Source of the DNA: Veillonella sp.
GTDB lineage: Bacteria; Bacillota; Negativicutes; Veillonellales; Veillonellaceae
Assembly (NCBI RefSeq): GCF_041333735.1
Contig: NZ_JBGKFB010000001.1
Location: forward strand, 248,001 to 312,000
Direction: 5' to 3'
DNA: 64,000 nt
The first letter of the stretch is position 1, and every line of letters starts with the position of its first letter. The notes below the pieces were generated by a model. The model was not told the DNA's origin. It worked only from the letters and a program-made list of their open reading frames with translations, and searched no databases. The translations under genes were made by a program, and so were the position numbers. Below are positions 46,150 to 54,395 of the stretch, piece after piece.

Positions 46150-47346
46150 CTAACCTAATAATTTCGCAATACCTTGCAAGGATGTAACGCCGATATAAGC
46201 AGTCACAAGCACGACAATCCAGCCAGTGTAGAATAAAACCGGATTGTGCTTATAATCCCCTACGATATTCGTCTTACGCGTTGCCAATAACATAACGGCT
46301 AAGGTAACAGGCAAGATCAAACCATTCACAGAGCCCGCCACGATTAATAGTGTAGCCGGTTTGCCGATAAAGATAAGAATGCATGTGGACACGAAGATGA
46401 ATGCCATGATGGTCAATTTTTCATACCGTTCCACCACCTTGAACAAGGTTTTAAGGAAGGAAACCGATGTATAGGCAGCGCCTACAACGGAGGTCAACGC
46501 CGCACAGAAGAATACGATACCGAATAGTTTATGGCCGATTTCACCAGCACCAAGTAAGAACGCAGAACCTGCTGGGTCCTTTGGATCTAACGCAAAGCCC
46601 ATGGATACTACGCCGAGTACGGCTAAGAATAACAATATACGAACAATGGCGTCTACAGACATGCCCATGAAGGCAGCGCGACGCACATCTTTTAAATGTT
46701 CACGGCCAGTAATGCCCGCATCAATCAAGCGATGGCCGCCGGAGAATGTAATGTACCCACCTACGGTACCGCCGATAAGGGTAATCGTAGCTAGCCAAGG
46801 GTAATTGGTTGGCACAATGGCATGGGTTGCGGCCTCTGCTATAGGAGGATTAGTAGAAAACGCTACATAACCGATGAGTACGAGCATCACTGTGCCCAAC
46901 ACTTTCGCCGTATTATCGAGAACGCCTCCCATTTTAGGGGATGCAAATAATAAAATCCCCAAAATACCACTGATGGCCGCTGCCGTCGTCGTATCGATAC
47001 CGAATACGATATTAAGGCCCATGGACGCACCGCCAATATTGCCGATATTAAACGCAAGGCCTCCAAGAGAAATCAAGAACGCTACGAAGTAACCAAGCCC
47101 TGGCAATACCTTATTCGCAATGTCTTGGCCCCGCATTTGGGATACGCCGATGATGGTCCATACATTGAGCTGTGCAATGATGGAGAAAATAACGGACACC
47201 ACGATGGCGAACGCAAAATCCGCCTGTAACTGGCCTGTAAACGCCGCCGTTTGTAACATAAATCCTGGCCCAATGGACGACGTGGCCATCAAAAATGCTG
47301 CCCCTAAGAGGACAGATAAACTCGCTTTACCTGTAATCGGTTTCAT
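46150..47346 (-). CDS. NRAMP-fold transporter of the oxoprolinase operon (YcsG-like)
   Basis: The product is 398 residues with about 11 membrane helices. The N-terminal SSIGPGFMLQTAAFTGQ corresponds to the GPGF-x-x-DPGN region of NRAMP metal transporters, but the metal-binding DPGN motif is absent. The TM6 equivalent (GGTVGGYITFSGGHRL) also lacks the usual Met-Pro-His-Asn. In Bacillus the related ycsG lies next to ycsF (pxpA) and kipI/kipA, as here. From this I infer an organic substrate such as 5-oxoproline rather than Mn2+, though databases often call it a manganese transporter. AGGAG lies before the ATG. It sits 55 bases after pxpA and 9 before pxpB. Confidence 0.85.
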   Translation of the reverse strand: MKPITGKASLSVLLGAAFLMATSSIGPGFMLQTAAFTGQLQADFAFAIVVSVIFSIIAQLNVWTIIGVSQMRGQDIANKVLPGLGYFVAFLISLGGLAFNIGNIGGASMGLNIVFGIDTTTAAAISGILGILLFASPKMGGVLDNTAKVLGTVMLVLIGYVAFSTNPPIAEAATHAIVPTNYPWLATITLIGGTVGGYITFSGGHRLIDAGITGREHLKDVRRAAFMGMSVDAIVRILLFLAVLGVVSMGFALDPKDPAGSAFLLGAGEIGHKLFGIVFFCAALTSVVGAAYTSVSFLKTLFKVVERYEKLTIMAFIFVSTCILIFIGKPATLLIVAGSVNGLILPVTLAVMLLATRKTNIVGDYKHNPVLFYTGWIVVLVTAYIGVTSLQGIAKLLG

Positions 47347-47401
47347 ACTGACTCCTTTTATCTATTCTGATTCTATCTACTCTTGTACAATCGATTGTAA
47401 T

Positions 47402-48169
47402 CTATCGATTCTGAAAATTCGCTACCACGACACCTGCCTTAGTGAGGCCTTCACGAATATACTTTGTGAAAGCTATTGCTTTTGGATTATCGCCATGGAC
47501 GCATACGGAATCGGCCACAATATCGATTATTTTACCCGTATTCGTTACGACCTTGCCTTCTTGCACCATCATGAGCACCCGTTCTAATGCCTCTTGCGGG
47601 TCTTTTATGAAAGCCCCCTCTTCCGTACGGGGCACCAAGGTACCTTCCTCTGTATAACCTCGGTCTGCAAAAACCTCTTGGATGACAGGGATACCTCGTC
47701 GCTCTGCCTCTTTGGCGATATAACTACCGCTGAGCACCATGGCACGAACCTTGGGATTCACCGCTTCCAATCCATCTAACACTGCATCGGCTAGGTCCGG
47801 CGTTACACACGCCATATTGTAAAAGGCACCATGCAATTTCATGTGCTGCAACTCTACATCGTACTGATTGCAAAATCCTTGCAACGCACCGAGTTGGTAT
47901 ACCATATAGGCTCGTGCCTCATCAGGGCTAACCGCCATCTTGCGGCGTCCAAAGCCCATTAAATCAGGATATCCCGGATGAGCCCCTACGGCTACACCCT
48001 TCTCCTTGCACATCTTAACAGTGGCCTCCATGATGAGAGGATCACCGGCATGCCAACCACAAGCCACATTGGCACTAGTGACGTGATTTAACACCTCACT
48101 ATCCATGCCCAATGTATAATTGCCAAAGCTTTCACCTAAATCGCTATTTAGATCTATATAATGTGACAT
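47402..48169 (-). CDS. pxpA: 5-oxoprolinase subunit A (PxpA, LamB/YcsF family)
   Basis: The product is 255 residues. LamB/YcsF family marks are clear: IDLNSDLGESFGNYTLGMDSEVL, TSANVACGWHAGDPLIM, GVAVGAHPGYPDLMGFGRR, HMKLHGAFYNM and EVFADRGYTEEGTLVPR. It is the subunit thought to open the lactam ring of 5-oxoproline in the PxpABC complex, recycling the pyroglutamate formed spontaneously from glutamine or by peptidases. AGGAG sits 8 bases before the ATG at 48169, so the extension to 48193 is rejected. It is the first gene of the operon pxpA, NRAMP-like, pxpB, pxpC. The operon is visibly GC-richer than the flanking adhesins. Confidence 0.95.
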   Translation of the reverse strand: MSHYIDLNSDLGESFGNYTLGMDSEVLNHVTSANVACGWHAGDPLIMEATVKMCKEKGVAVGAHPGYPDLMGFGRRKMAVSPDEARAYMVYQLGALQGFCNQYDVELQHMKLHGAFYNMACVTPDLADAVLDGLEAVNPKVRAMVLSGSYIAKEAERRGIPVIQEVFADRGYTEEGTLVPRTEEGAFIKDPQEALERVLMMVQEGKVVTNTGKIIDIVADSVCVHGDNPKAIAFTKYIREGLTKAGVVVANFQNR

Positions 48170-48280
48170 CACTATGCTCCTCTCGTTCTTCATTTTTCTT
48201 ATATGCTTGGTTTTTCTTATATTCTAATTTCCCTTATATTCTTCATCTTTTCTTTAAATTCTATAGAATATAGTAACATG

Positions 48281-48310
48281 ATTATACAAAAAATATTGAT
48301 AGCTTATCAA
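48281..48310 (-). promoter_or_regulatory. pxp operon promoter with palindrome over the -35
   Basis: On the minus strand TTGATA (48305-48310) and TATAAT (48281-48286) have an 18-base spacer. The -35 is half of a perfect palindrome, TTGATA-GCT-TATCAA on the plus strand (48296-48310), a likely operator for a repressor. The leader is about 100 bases. Confidence 0.65.
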
Positions 48311-48346
48311 TGATTTTTGTCATGTATACAAAATTCATATAATAAC

Positions 48347-48381
48347 GCAAAAAAGCACTCGACGTAATGTCGAGTGCTTTC
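48347..48381 (-). terminator. Terminator of clpL
   Basis: AAGCACTCGAC and GTCGAGTGCTT pair around GTAAT. On the minus strand TTTTGCG follows the stem whose own end is T-rich. Confidence 0.9.
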
Positions 48382-48462
48382 ACAATCAATAGGCCTATTG
48401 TTATATGTGTGTATATGAAGAGAGTTGTAAGGGATTCAATGAAAGGGTCAATAGCCTACCGA

Positions 48463-50667
48463 TTATTTATTGTCCTTGGATGCAGCATCATCAGCTTGTT
48501 TGCTGTGGTCTGCAGATTTATCATCATCAGATTTAGCATCGGATGTGTTAGCAGCATCCTTGTCGCTGATTACAATGTGACCATCTACAACATCAGCAAG
48601 CAAGTGTTTTGCATCGATGTGATCCAAGTAGTAATCAGTTACATTGTCACGAATTTCAGATTCAATAACACGACGTAATGGACGAGCGCCCATTGTTTTG
48701 TCATAACCTTGTTCCATCAACAAATCTTTAGCTGCATCAGTTACATCTAAGGTAATTTGTTTTTTAGCCAAAGTTTTGTTAACTTGGTCGAGCATCAAAT
48801 CAACGATTTTCTTCAAATCTTCTTTGCTCAATTGATTGAATTCGATAACTGCATTGAAACGATTCAAGAATTCAGGACGGAAGAATGGAGCAATGCGGTC
48901 CATTACATCGACTTTGTTTTCATCGTTATTGTCACTGCCATAACCGAAACCTGCATTAGATGTAGCAATGATAACAGTATTTTTGAAGTTTACTGTGTTA
49001 CCTTGACCATCTGTTAAGCGACCATCGTCCAATACTTGAAGAAGTAATGTAATAACTTGAGGGTCTGCTTTTTCGATTTCGTCGAATAATACGATGGAAT
49101 ATGGATTACGACGAACGCGTTCAGTCAATGTGTTGGAGTTATCTTCGTAACCAACGTAACCAGCTGTAGCACCAATCAATTTGGAAACTGCTGTGCGATC
49201 ACTGTATTCGGACATATCCAAGCGGATGATAGCATCTTTGTTACCAAACATATCAAGTGCTAATTGTTTAGCCAATTCTGTTTTACCAACACCAGTAGGA
49301 CCTACGAATAAGAAGCTACCGATTGGACGGTTACCTTCGTCAAAGCCTGCACGGTTACGACGGATTGCTTTAGATACAGCTTCTACTGCTTTATCTTGAC
49401 CGATGACATGAGCTTGTAGACGAGATTTCATGTCTTTCAAGCGTTCAATATCGGATGCACCCATTTGAGATACAGGGATACCAGTCATTCTTTCAACGGC
49501 TTCCGCTACATCATTAACCTTAGCCACTACCTTTTGGTTTTCAGTGTGATTATCGATTTCTTCTTGCAATTTTTGAATACGCATCTTTTCATTAATAGCG
49601 GATTCGTAATCTTCTTTTTGAGCAAACTCTTCTTGTTTTGCTTTAGCTTCTGCAATATCTGCTTCTAATGTTTTAATATCAGTTACAGGATGTTGGGAAG
49701 CCAAGTGAGCTGCTGTTACATCGATCAAGTCGATGGCTTTATCTGGTAAGCTACGTTGAGGGATGTATTGTACAGAATAATCTACAGCTGCTTTCAACAC
49801 AGCATCTGGCAATTCGATATTATGATGCGCTTCATACAATGGACGAATGCCTTGTAAAATTTTGAAAGTATCTTCTGGAGATGGTGCATTTACCTTAACT
49901 TCATTGAAACGACGAGCAAGAGCTGCGTTTTTCATGATTGTGTTACGGTATTCATCTTGTGTTGTAGCACCGATAACAGTCATTTCACCACGGGACAAAG
50001 CAGGTTTCAAGATATCTGCTAAACCTTTAGAACCTTGACCATCGCCTGTAGAACCAGCGCCCAAGATTTGGTGGATTTCATCGAAGAACAAGATAATGTT
50101 ACCAGCAGCCTTAACCTCTTTGATAAGGTTTTGGATATTTTCTTCGAAGGAACCACGATATTGAGTACCAGCTTCCAAACCGGAAATATCAATGGAAATG
50201 ATTTCTTTATTTTTAATAGCTGCAGGAACATCGCCATTAACAATTGCTTGTGCCAAGCCTTCTACTACAGCTGTTTTACCAACACCAGCATCACCTACGA
50301 GTACAGGATTGTTTTTAGTACGACGTGCTAAGATTTCTGCTGTTTCTTGGATTTCTTTATTACGGCCAATAACAGGATCGAGTTTACCATCACGAGCTTG
50401 TTGAGTTAAGTTTGTACCCAACTTGGCAAGGATACCATCTTGTTTCATTTTACCTTGTTGTGCAGCTTGAGCAGCTTGCATTTCTTCATTAGAAGGTAAA
50501 CGACCAGTTTGACGATAGAAAGCAAACTCTTCTGGAGTCACTTCACGACCATTAATTTTATAACGACGGTTTTCTGTGGAATAACCACCCATGTTACCCA
50601 TCAATTGATTGAATAAATCATTCATGCTACCGAAATCGCTACCAAAGTTATTGAAATTGTTGTTCAT
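48463..50667 (-). CDS. clpL: ATP-dependent Clp ATPase ClpL
   Basis: The product is 734 residues, a class I Clp/Hsp100 with two AAA+ domains. The N terminus is short and Asn/Phe/Gly-rich (MNNNFNNFGSDFGSMNDLFN) and runs into YKINGREVTPEEFAFYRQTG, the ClpL hallmark, instead of a Clp-N domain. Walker A1 is GDAGVGKT (125-132) and Walker B1 LFFDEIH; a short coiled coil lies at about 335-385. Walker A2 is GPTGVGKTE and Walker B2 VLFDEIEKAD. ClpL is a ClpP-independent heat-induced disaggregase. An Asp/Lys/Ser-rich tail of about 35 residues ends the protein. It is monocistronic. CtsR-like boxes cover its promoter. Confidence 0.92.
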   Translation of the reverse strand: MNNNFNNFGSDFGSMNDLFNQLMGNMGGYSTENRRYKINGREVTPEEFAFYRQTGRLPSNEEMQAAQAAQQGKMKQDGILAKLGTNLTQQARDGKLDPVIGRNKEIQETAEILARRTKNNPVLVGDAGVGKTAVVEGLAQAIVNGDVPAAIKNKEIISIDISGLEAGTQYRGSFEENIQNLIKEVKAAGNIILFFDEIHQILGAGSTGDGQGSKGLADILKPALSRGEMTVIGATTQDEYRNTIMKNAALARRFNEVKVNAPSPEDTFKILQGIRPLYEAHHNIELPDAVLKAAVDYSVQYIPQRSLPDKAIDLIDVTAAHLASQHPVTDIKTLEADIAEAKAKQEEFAQKEDYESAINEKMRIQKLQEEIDNHTENQKVVAKVNDVAEAVERMTGIPVSQMGASDIERLKDMKSRLQAHVIGQDKAVEAVSKAIRRNRAGFDEGNRPIGSFLFVGPTGVGKTELAKQLALDMFGNKDAIIRLDMSEYSDRTAVSKLIGATAGYVGYEDNSNTLTERVRRNPYSIVLFDEIEKADPQVITLLLQVLDDGRLTDGQGNTVNFKNTVIIATSNAGFGYGSDNNDENKVDVMDRIAPFFRPEFLNRFNAVIEFNQLSKEDLKKIVDLMLDQVNKTLAKKQITLDVTDAAKDLLMEQGYDKTMGARPLRRVIESEIRDNVTDYYLDHIDAKHLLADVVDGHIVISDKDAANTSDAKSDDDKSADHSKQADDAASKDNK

Positions 50668-50767
50668 ATAAATTACCTCACTTTTTTACTACAAGTATAT
50701 CTGTTTGACTTTTTAAGTCTGTTTAATTTCTTGCTTTATTTCTAGGTTTCTTCAACCTTATGACATT

Positions 50768-50843
50768 ATAATAATCTGATTAAGTCAAAAAGTCAATAGG
50801 TCAAATTAAAAATTTTTGACTTTTTTTGACTTTTATTTTGACT
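50768..50843 (-). promoter_or_regulatory. clpL promoter with CtsR-type heptad array
   Basis: On the minus strand TTGACT (50791-50796) and TATTAT (50768-50773) are 17 bases apart. The -35 is itself one of six heptads. RGTCAAA-like copies start at 50783, 50791 and 50799, and reverse copies TTTGACT lie at 50815-50821, 50825-50831 and 50837-50843. The pair at 50815/50825 matches the CtsR operator AGTCAAA-N3-AGTCAAA exactly. A further TTTGACT lies in the leader at 50704-50710. Heat-inducible repression by CtsR is inferred. Confidence 0.8.
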
Positions 50844-50929
50844 AATATGATTTATGCACCAAGAATACAGATAAATACTGGGTTTATGGTGGGTAAATAA
50901 TTTTGAACTTTTGAATTTTTTATATAAAA

Positions 50930-50962
50930 AACAAAAGACCATTCGATGAATGGTCTTTTTAT
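50930..50962 (-). terminator. Terminator downstream of the HsdR-like gene
   Basis: AAAGACCATTC and GAATGGTCTTT enclose GAT. The hairpin ends in T runs on both strands, so it could also act rightward. Confidence 0.85.
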
Positions 50963-50970
50963 TAACAATA

Positions 50971-51492
50971 TTACTTTGATTTTTTATATTCTGATCTAAA
51001 TCCATCACGAAGCACTGCATAGCGTAATAAATTTCTTATAAAGGATTGTACATTAGGATTCCGCCACTCTAACAAACGGGAGTTATCAAGACAACCTAAG
51101 TATATTTTATTATCTTTTACTAATTCAGGAGCTCTTTTTTGAACATAAGAAAGTAATTCCTTTTTAGGTAACGCTCCATCTCGACCTCTTGTTATGGCAC
51201 CATTGTGTGTAATTTCAATCATATTGGTATTGATATCAAACTTACAAAATTTATCCAAATTCAACTGTAATGAATGATGTCTAGTTTCTTTATTTGTTAT
51301 AGATACATTCAACTGAGTTCTACCAATGCTATTACCCCAATGTGGGTCATTTTCAGTATGTGCGGTAGCACATATACTAATCCCCAAAACCTGATCTTTC
51401 CCTTCATAATCCCGGGCTATAAATAAACGTGTCCAGTTTTGATAAGACCCACCTCCTCTGTTTCCAAAAAAAGTAAACCCTCTAAAGCAATC
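50971..51492 (-). pseudogene. C-terminal part of an HsdR-N-like protein, cut off by an in-frame stop
   Basis: The frame of the gene upstream (51493-52170) continues without shift past its TAA stop. It runs open for 173 codons to a TAA at 50971. The first residues after the stop (DCFRGFTFFGNRGGGSYQNW, then TRLFIARDYEGKDQ) read like ordinary protein and have no start codon or ribosome binding site of their own. The nearest possible initiator is a TTG at 51387. I therefore read this as the second half of one gene of about 400 codons broken by a single nonsense change. It could still be made by re-initiation or read-through. Confidence 0.72.
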
Positions 51493-52170
51493 TTACATTA
51501 CACCTATTTTTTCTAAAATATTCGGAGATGAAATCTTTTTTAATAATAATAAATTTAAAAAATTAAGGTAAAACTCATAGTTTTCTTCAGGACTATCCTC
51601 TCCGATATATCCCATATTCAAAAATTTATTTTGCAATCTTTTTGACTTAATATCCTCAAATGTATATGGTTTATCTTTGTTTTCCTTAATAAACCTCACT
51701 TTAGATTTTAAAAACTCTTGATAAGTCGGAATTTTATTAACTTCTTTATACCTACCATTCTTAAATTGATAAACCACAGCATTGATACCATTAACAAGCA
51801 TGATATATTCAGCATCTAATATATCCCGATATCTTATTGCTTGATCTAATACCATATTACATTCAACATCAATATAAGGGGCTTTACACTCTATTACCAA
51901 TAAAACTTCTTCTTGTTTATCATCACGATAAACTACGATATCAGCTCTTCCCCTTAAACCTTTTTTCACATGGCACATAGGTTCTTCTACACGAATTCGT
52001 TCAATAGGTACTCCTAGTCTCTTTTGTAAAAATATAATTGTTTTTTGCCGAACCTCTTCTTCCGGTTTTTTCTGGACTAAAAAATATCTAATGGGATCAA
52101 AATAACACTTCTCATCTTGTTTATGTTCTTTAAGTTTTATTAAGTTAAAAATACTCTCGATATTTTTCAT
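51493..52170 (-). CDS. Type I restriction enzyme R N-terminal-like (HSDR_N) protein, N-terminal part
   Basis: The product as it stands is 225 residues. The central region is a PD-(D/E)xK nuclease fold of the HSDR_N_2 type: an acidic RIRVEEPM strand, then GLRGRADIVVYRD with the catalytic Asp, LLVIECKAPYIDVE with the E-x-K, and the QAIRYRDILDAEYIMLVNG helix-strand. Such small stand-alone proteins lack the helicase of HsdR and their role is unproven; no hsdM, hsdS or helicase gene is adjacent. AAAGGG lies before the ATG at 52170. The TAA at 51493 appears to be premature because the same frame continues with coding-like sequence to 50971. Confidence 0.75.
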   Translation of the reverse strand: MKNIESIFNLIKLKEHKQDEKCYFDPIRYFLVQKKPEEEVRQKTIIFLQKRLGVPIERIRVEEPMCHVKKGLRGRADIVVYRDDKQEEVLLVIECKAPYIDVECNMVLDQAIRYRDILDAEYIMLVNGINAVVYQFKNGRYKEVNKIPTYQEFLKSKVRFIKENKDKPYTFEDIKSKRLQNKFLNMGYIGEDSPEENYEFYLNFLNLLLLKKISSPNILEKIGVM

Positions 52171-52262
52171 ACCAATCACCCTTTACACACTTCATCATTT
52201 CTTCATTTTCAACATTATATCATATATAAAACTTACTGTCTTTTTGGGACTACTTTATGCAT

Positions 52263-52298
52263 AAAAAAGCGGATAGCTCATTACGAGCTATCCGCTTA
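52263..52298 (-). terminator. Terminator of the tRNA operon
   Basis: AAGCGGATAGCTC and GAGCTATCCGCTT form a long GC-containing stem. On the minus strand six T follow, just after the tRNA-Arg 3' end. Confidence 0.92.
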
Positions 52299-52304
52299 TT
52301 TCTT

Positions 52305-52381
<77 letters not shown>

Positions 52382-52478
52382 ATGTGGATTACCTATATAT
52401 GTAATTATCTATTATAGTATAAATTATGTACTATATATCGTCAATATTACGTTTTACCCTAAAAAAGGCAAAAAAAAA

Positions 52479-52552
52479 TGGAGCGGGTGAAGGGAATCGA
52501 ACCCTCGCGACCAGCTTGGAAGGCTGGGGCTCTACCATTGAGCTACACCCGC
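52479..52552 (-). tRNA. tRNA-Gly (anticodon TCC)
   Basis: The 74-base tRNA has an encoded CCA. The acceptor GCGGGTG pairs with CACCCGC. The anticodon loop CTTCCAA gives TCC, and the T-arm has GGTTCGATTCC. It is the middle gene of the operon. Confidence 0.96.
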
Positions 52553-52561
52553 AAAAAAAAA

Positions 52562-52638
52562 TGGTCGGAGCAGCAGGATTCGAACCTGCGACCCCCTGGT
52601 CCCAAGCCAGGTGCGCTACCAAACTGCGCTATGCCCCG
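52562..52638 (-). tRNA. tRNA-Pro (anticodon TGG)
   Basis: The 77-base tRNA has an encoded CCA. The acceptor CGGGGCA pairs with TGCTCCG, including the 5' C typical of tRNA-Pro. The anticodon loop CTTGGGA gives TGG. It is the first gene of the operon, about 18 bases after a consensus promoter. Confidence 0.96.
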
Positions 52639-52655
52639 TCATTAATTACTTGCTA

Positions 52656-52684
52656 ATTATAGCAAACCTGGTAGTTGATGTCAA
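52656..52684 (-). promoter_or_regulatory. Consensus promoter of the tRNA operon
   Basis: On the minus strand TTGACA (52679-52684) and TATAAT (52656-52661) are exactly 17 bases apart. This is a full sigma-70 consensus, which fits high stable-RNA expression. Confidence 0.9.
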
Positions 52685-52814
52685 CCACTACTCTTGCTGA
52701 GTTTTTTACTCTTTTGAGTATCGCTCTGCAACGAAAATTATTATATCATCGATACAAAATAGTGACAAGTACTTTTTTACAACTTCATTAATTTTTTAAA
52801 TTTTATTAGTTTAT

Positions 52815-52849
52815 ATGAAAAAACATGCACCTCTTTCGAGATGCATGTC
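52815..52849 (-). terminator. Terminator of the malic enzyme gene
   Basis: ACATGCACCTC and GAGATGCATGT pair (one G-T) around a TTTC loop. On the minus strand six T follow. Confidence 0.88.
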
Positions 52850-52922
52850 ATTATAGTTTATATTATCTTACCGAGTTCTTAAATAGCTATTAAGCCATTA
52901 AAGTAAGACTATTACCTATTTA

Positions 52923-54128
52923 TTAACCTTCGTAGCTTCCGTCTTCAACTACTTGAGGTTTTTTAGCGATGCCTTGTTTTACAGCAACATCAGCAACTGC
53001 TTTTGCAACAGCTGGAGCTACACGAGGATCGAATACGGATGGCATGATGTTTTCTTCGTTCAATTCGCTATCTGGAATCAAGTGAGCCAATGCGTCAGCT
53101 GCAGCCAATTTCATTTCATCAGTGATTTTAGTTGCACGAACATCGATAGCACCGCGGAAGACGCCAGGGAATACTGCTACGTTGTTGATTTGGTTAGGAG
53201 CATCGGAACGACCAGTACCAGCGATACGAACGCCAGCTGCTTTCATGTCAGCATATGTTGCTTCTGGGTTAGGGTTAGCCATTGCGAATACGATAGCATC
53301 GTCAGCCAAGTTTTCCAAAATTTCTTTTGTGAATACACCTGCTGCAGATACGCCAAGAAGAATGTCAGCGCCTTTAGCGTTTTCAGCCAAGTTGCCATGT
53401 TTTTCTTCAAGTTTAAGCAAGTCGATCAATTCGGATTGCAAGGAATCAAGACGTTTGTAGTCTTTGTGCAATACGCCAGAGGATACTAACAATGTAATAT
53501 CACGAGCGCCTGCAAGGTATAACAAACGAGCGATGTTTGCACCAGCAGCACCAGCACCGTTTACAACGATTTTAGCTGTTGCTAAGTCTTTTTTAACAAG
53601 GCGAAGAGCACCTTTAACACCAGCTAAACAAGCGATAGCTGTACCGTGTTGGTCATCATGGAATACAGGGATTTCCAACTCTTCTTTCAAACGGTTTTCG
53701 ATTTCATAGCATTTAGGAGAAGAAATATCTTCCAAGTTAATGCCAGCAAAGTTTTTTTGCAATAATTTTACAGTGTTGATCAAAGTATCAGCATCTTTTG
53801 TATCTACAACCAATGGAATGCAGTCTACATCGCCGAATTTTTTGAACAATAAGGATTTACCTTCCATTACAGGCAATGCTGCTGCAGCGCCGATATCGCC
53901 AAGGCCAAGTACACGAGTACCGTCGGATACAACGGCAACCATGTTAGAACGGCAAGTTAATTCGAAGGATTCTGCTTCATTATCTTTAATACGCAAGCAT
54001 GGTTCTGCTACACCTGGTGTGTAAGCTACAGATAAATCATGAGCGTCTTTTAATTCATATTTAGTTCCTACAGTAAGGAAACCTTTTAATTCACGTTTTT
54101 TTTGTACAGCTAATTCACGTACGTCCAT
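52923..54128 (-). CDS. NAD(P)-dependent malic enzyme
   Basis: The product is 401 residues, the short bacterial type without a phosphotransacetylase domain. The N-terminal catalytic half has SVAYTPGVAEPCL, VAVVSDGTRVLGLGDIGAAAALPVMEGK and FAGINLEDISSPKCYEIE, then the metal-site motif PVFHDDQHGTAI. The C-terminal Rossmann domain has KIVVNGAGAAGANIARLL, FAMANPNPE and the NNVAVFPGVFRGA segment. It converts malate to pyruvate and CO2 in the cytoplasm. In Veillonella, which lives on lactate, it could feed either direction of the malate-pyruvate node. AGGAG precedes the ATG at 54128, so the frame extension to 54224 is rejected. It is monocistronic. Confidence 0.95.
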   Translation of the reverse strand: MDVRELAVQKKRELKGFLTVGTKYELKDAHDLSVAYTPGVAEPCLRIKDNEAESFELTCRSNMVAVVSDGTRVLGLGDIGAAAALPVMEGKSLLFKKFGDVDCIPLVVDTKDADTLINTVKLLQKNFAGINLEDISSPKCYEIENRLKEELEIPVFHDDQHGTAIACLAGVKGALRLVKKDLATAKIVVNGAGAAGANIARLLYLAGARDITLLVSSGVLHKDYKRLDSLQSELIDLLKLEEKHGNLAENAKGADILLGVSAAGVFTKEILENLADDAIVFAMANPNPEATYADMKAAGVRIAGTGRSDAPNQINNVAVFPGVFRGAIDVRATKITDEMKLAAADALAHLIPDSELNEENIMPSVFDPRVAPAVAKAVADVAVKQGIAKKPQVVEDGSYEG

Positions 54129-54195
54129 AATAATTCTCCTTTGTGGATAAACTCGGACTCTTTTGAGTCGGTATTTAATACCTTTAACTAATTGT

Positions 54196-54224
54196 ATTAT
54201 ACAAAATGATATATAACAATTCAA
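54196..54224 (-). promoter_or_regulatory. Promoter of the malic enzyme gene
   Basis: On the minus strand TTGAAT (54219-54224) and TATAAT (54196-54201) have a 17-base spacer. The leader carries a small GACTC-TTTT-GAGTC hairpin (54156-54169). Confidence 0.75.
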
Positions 54225-54302
54225 GTTTTTTCGATATAGTTTTTCGAATATTTTAGAATTAAATTCTATTAATTTATACTAGTAATAAAAATGATAACTA
54301 AA

Positions 54303-54340
54303 CAAAAGTAGATAAACCATATACGGCTTATCTACTTTGG
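54303..54340 (-). terminator. Terminator of speD
   Basis: AAAGTAGATAA and TTATCTACTTT pair around an 11-base loop. On the minus strand TTTTG follows. It is a weaker, AT-rich hairpin. Confidence 0.68.
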
Positions 54341-54395
54341 TACTGTATACGAATTATCTAATAGGACAACGAGCATACAAAATATACATTTTTAT

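Larger units (their letters stand above)
50668..50970. other. Intergenic: clpL control region and a terminator
   Basis: This 300-base gap holds the clpL leader, promoter and GTCAA heptad array, then at its right end the terminator of the broken HsdR-like gene (50930-50962). No gene is seen. Confidence 0.8.

Noticed and set aside
52431..52622. A small minus-strand frame with GVAGSNPAAPTIFFCG
   Set aside because: It is the sense-strand false translation of the tRNA-Pro and tRNA-Gly genes.
52426..52656. A small frame on the plus strand with GNRTLATSLEGWGSTIELHP and GFEPATPWSQARCATKL
   Set aside because: It is the well-known false translation of tRNA genes (Gly and Pro here) on the antisense strand.
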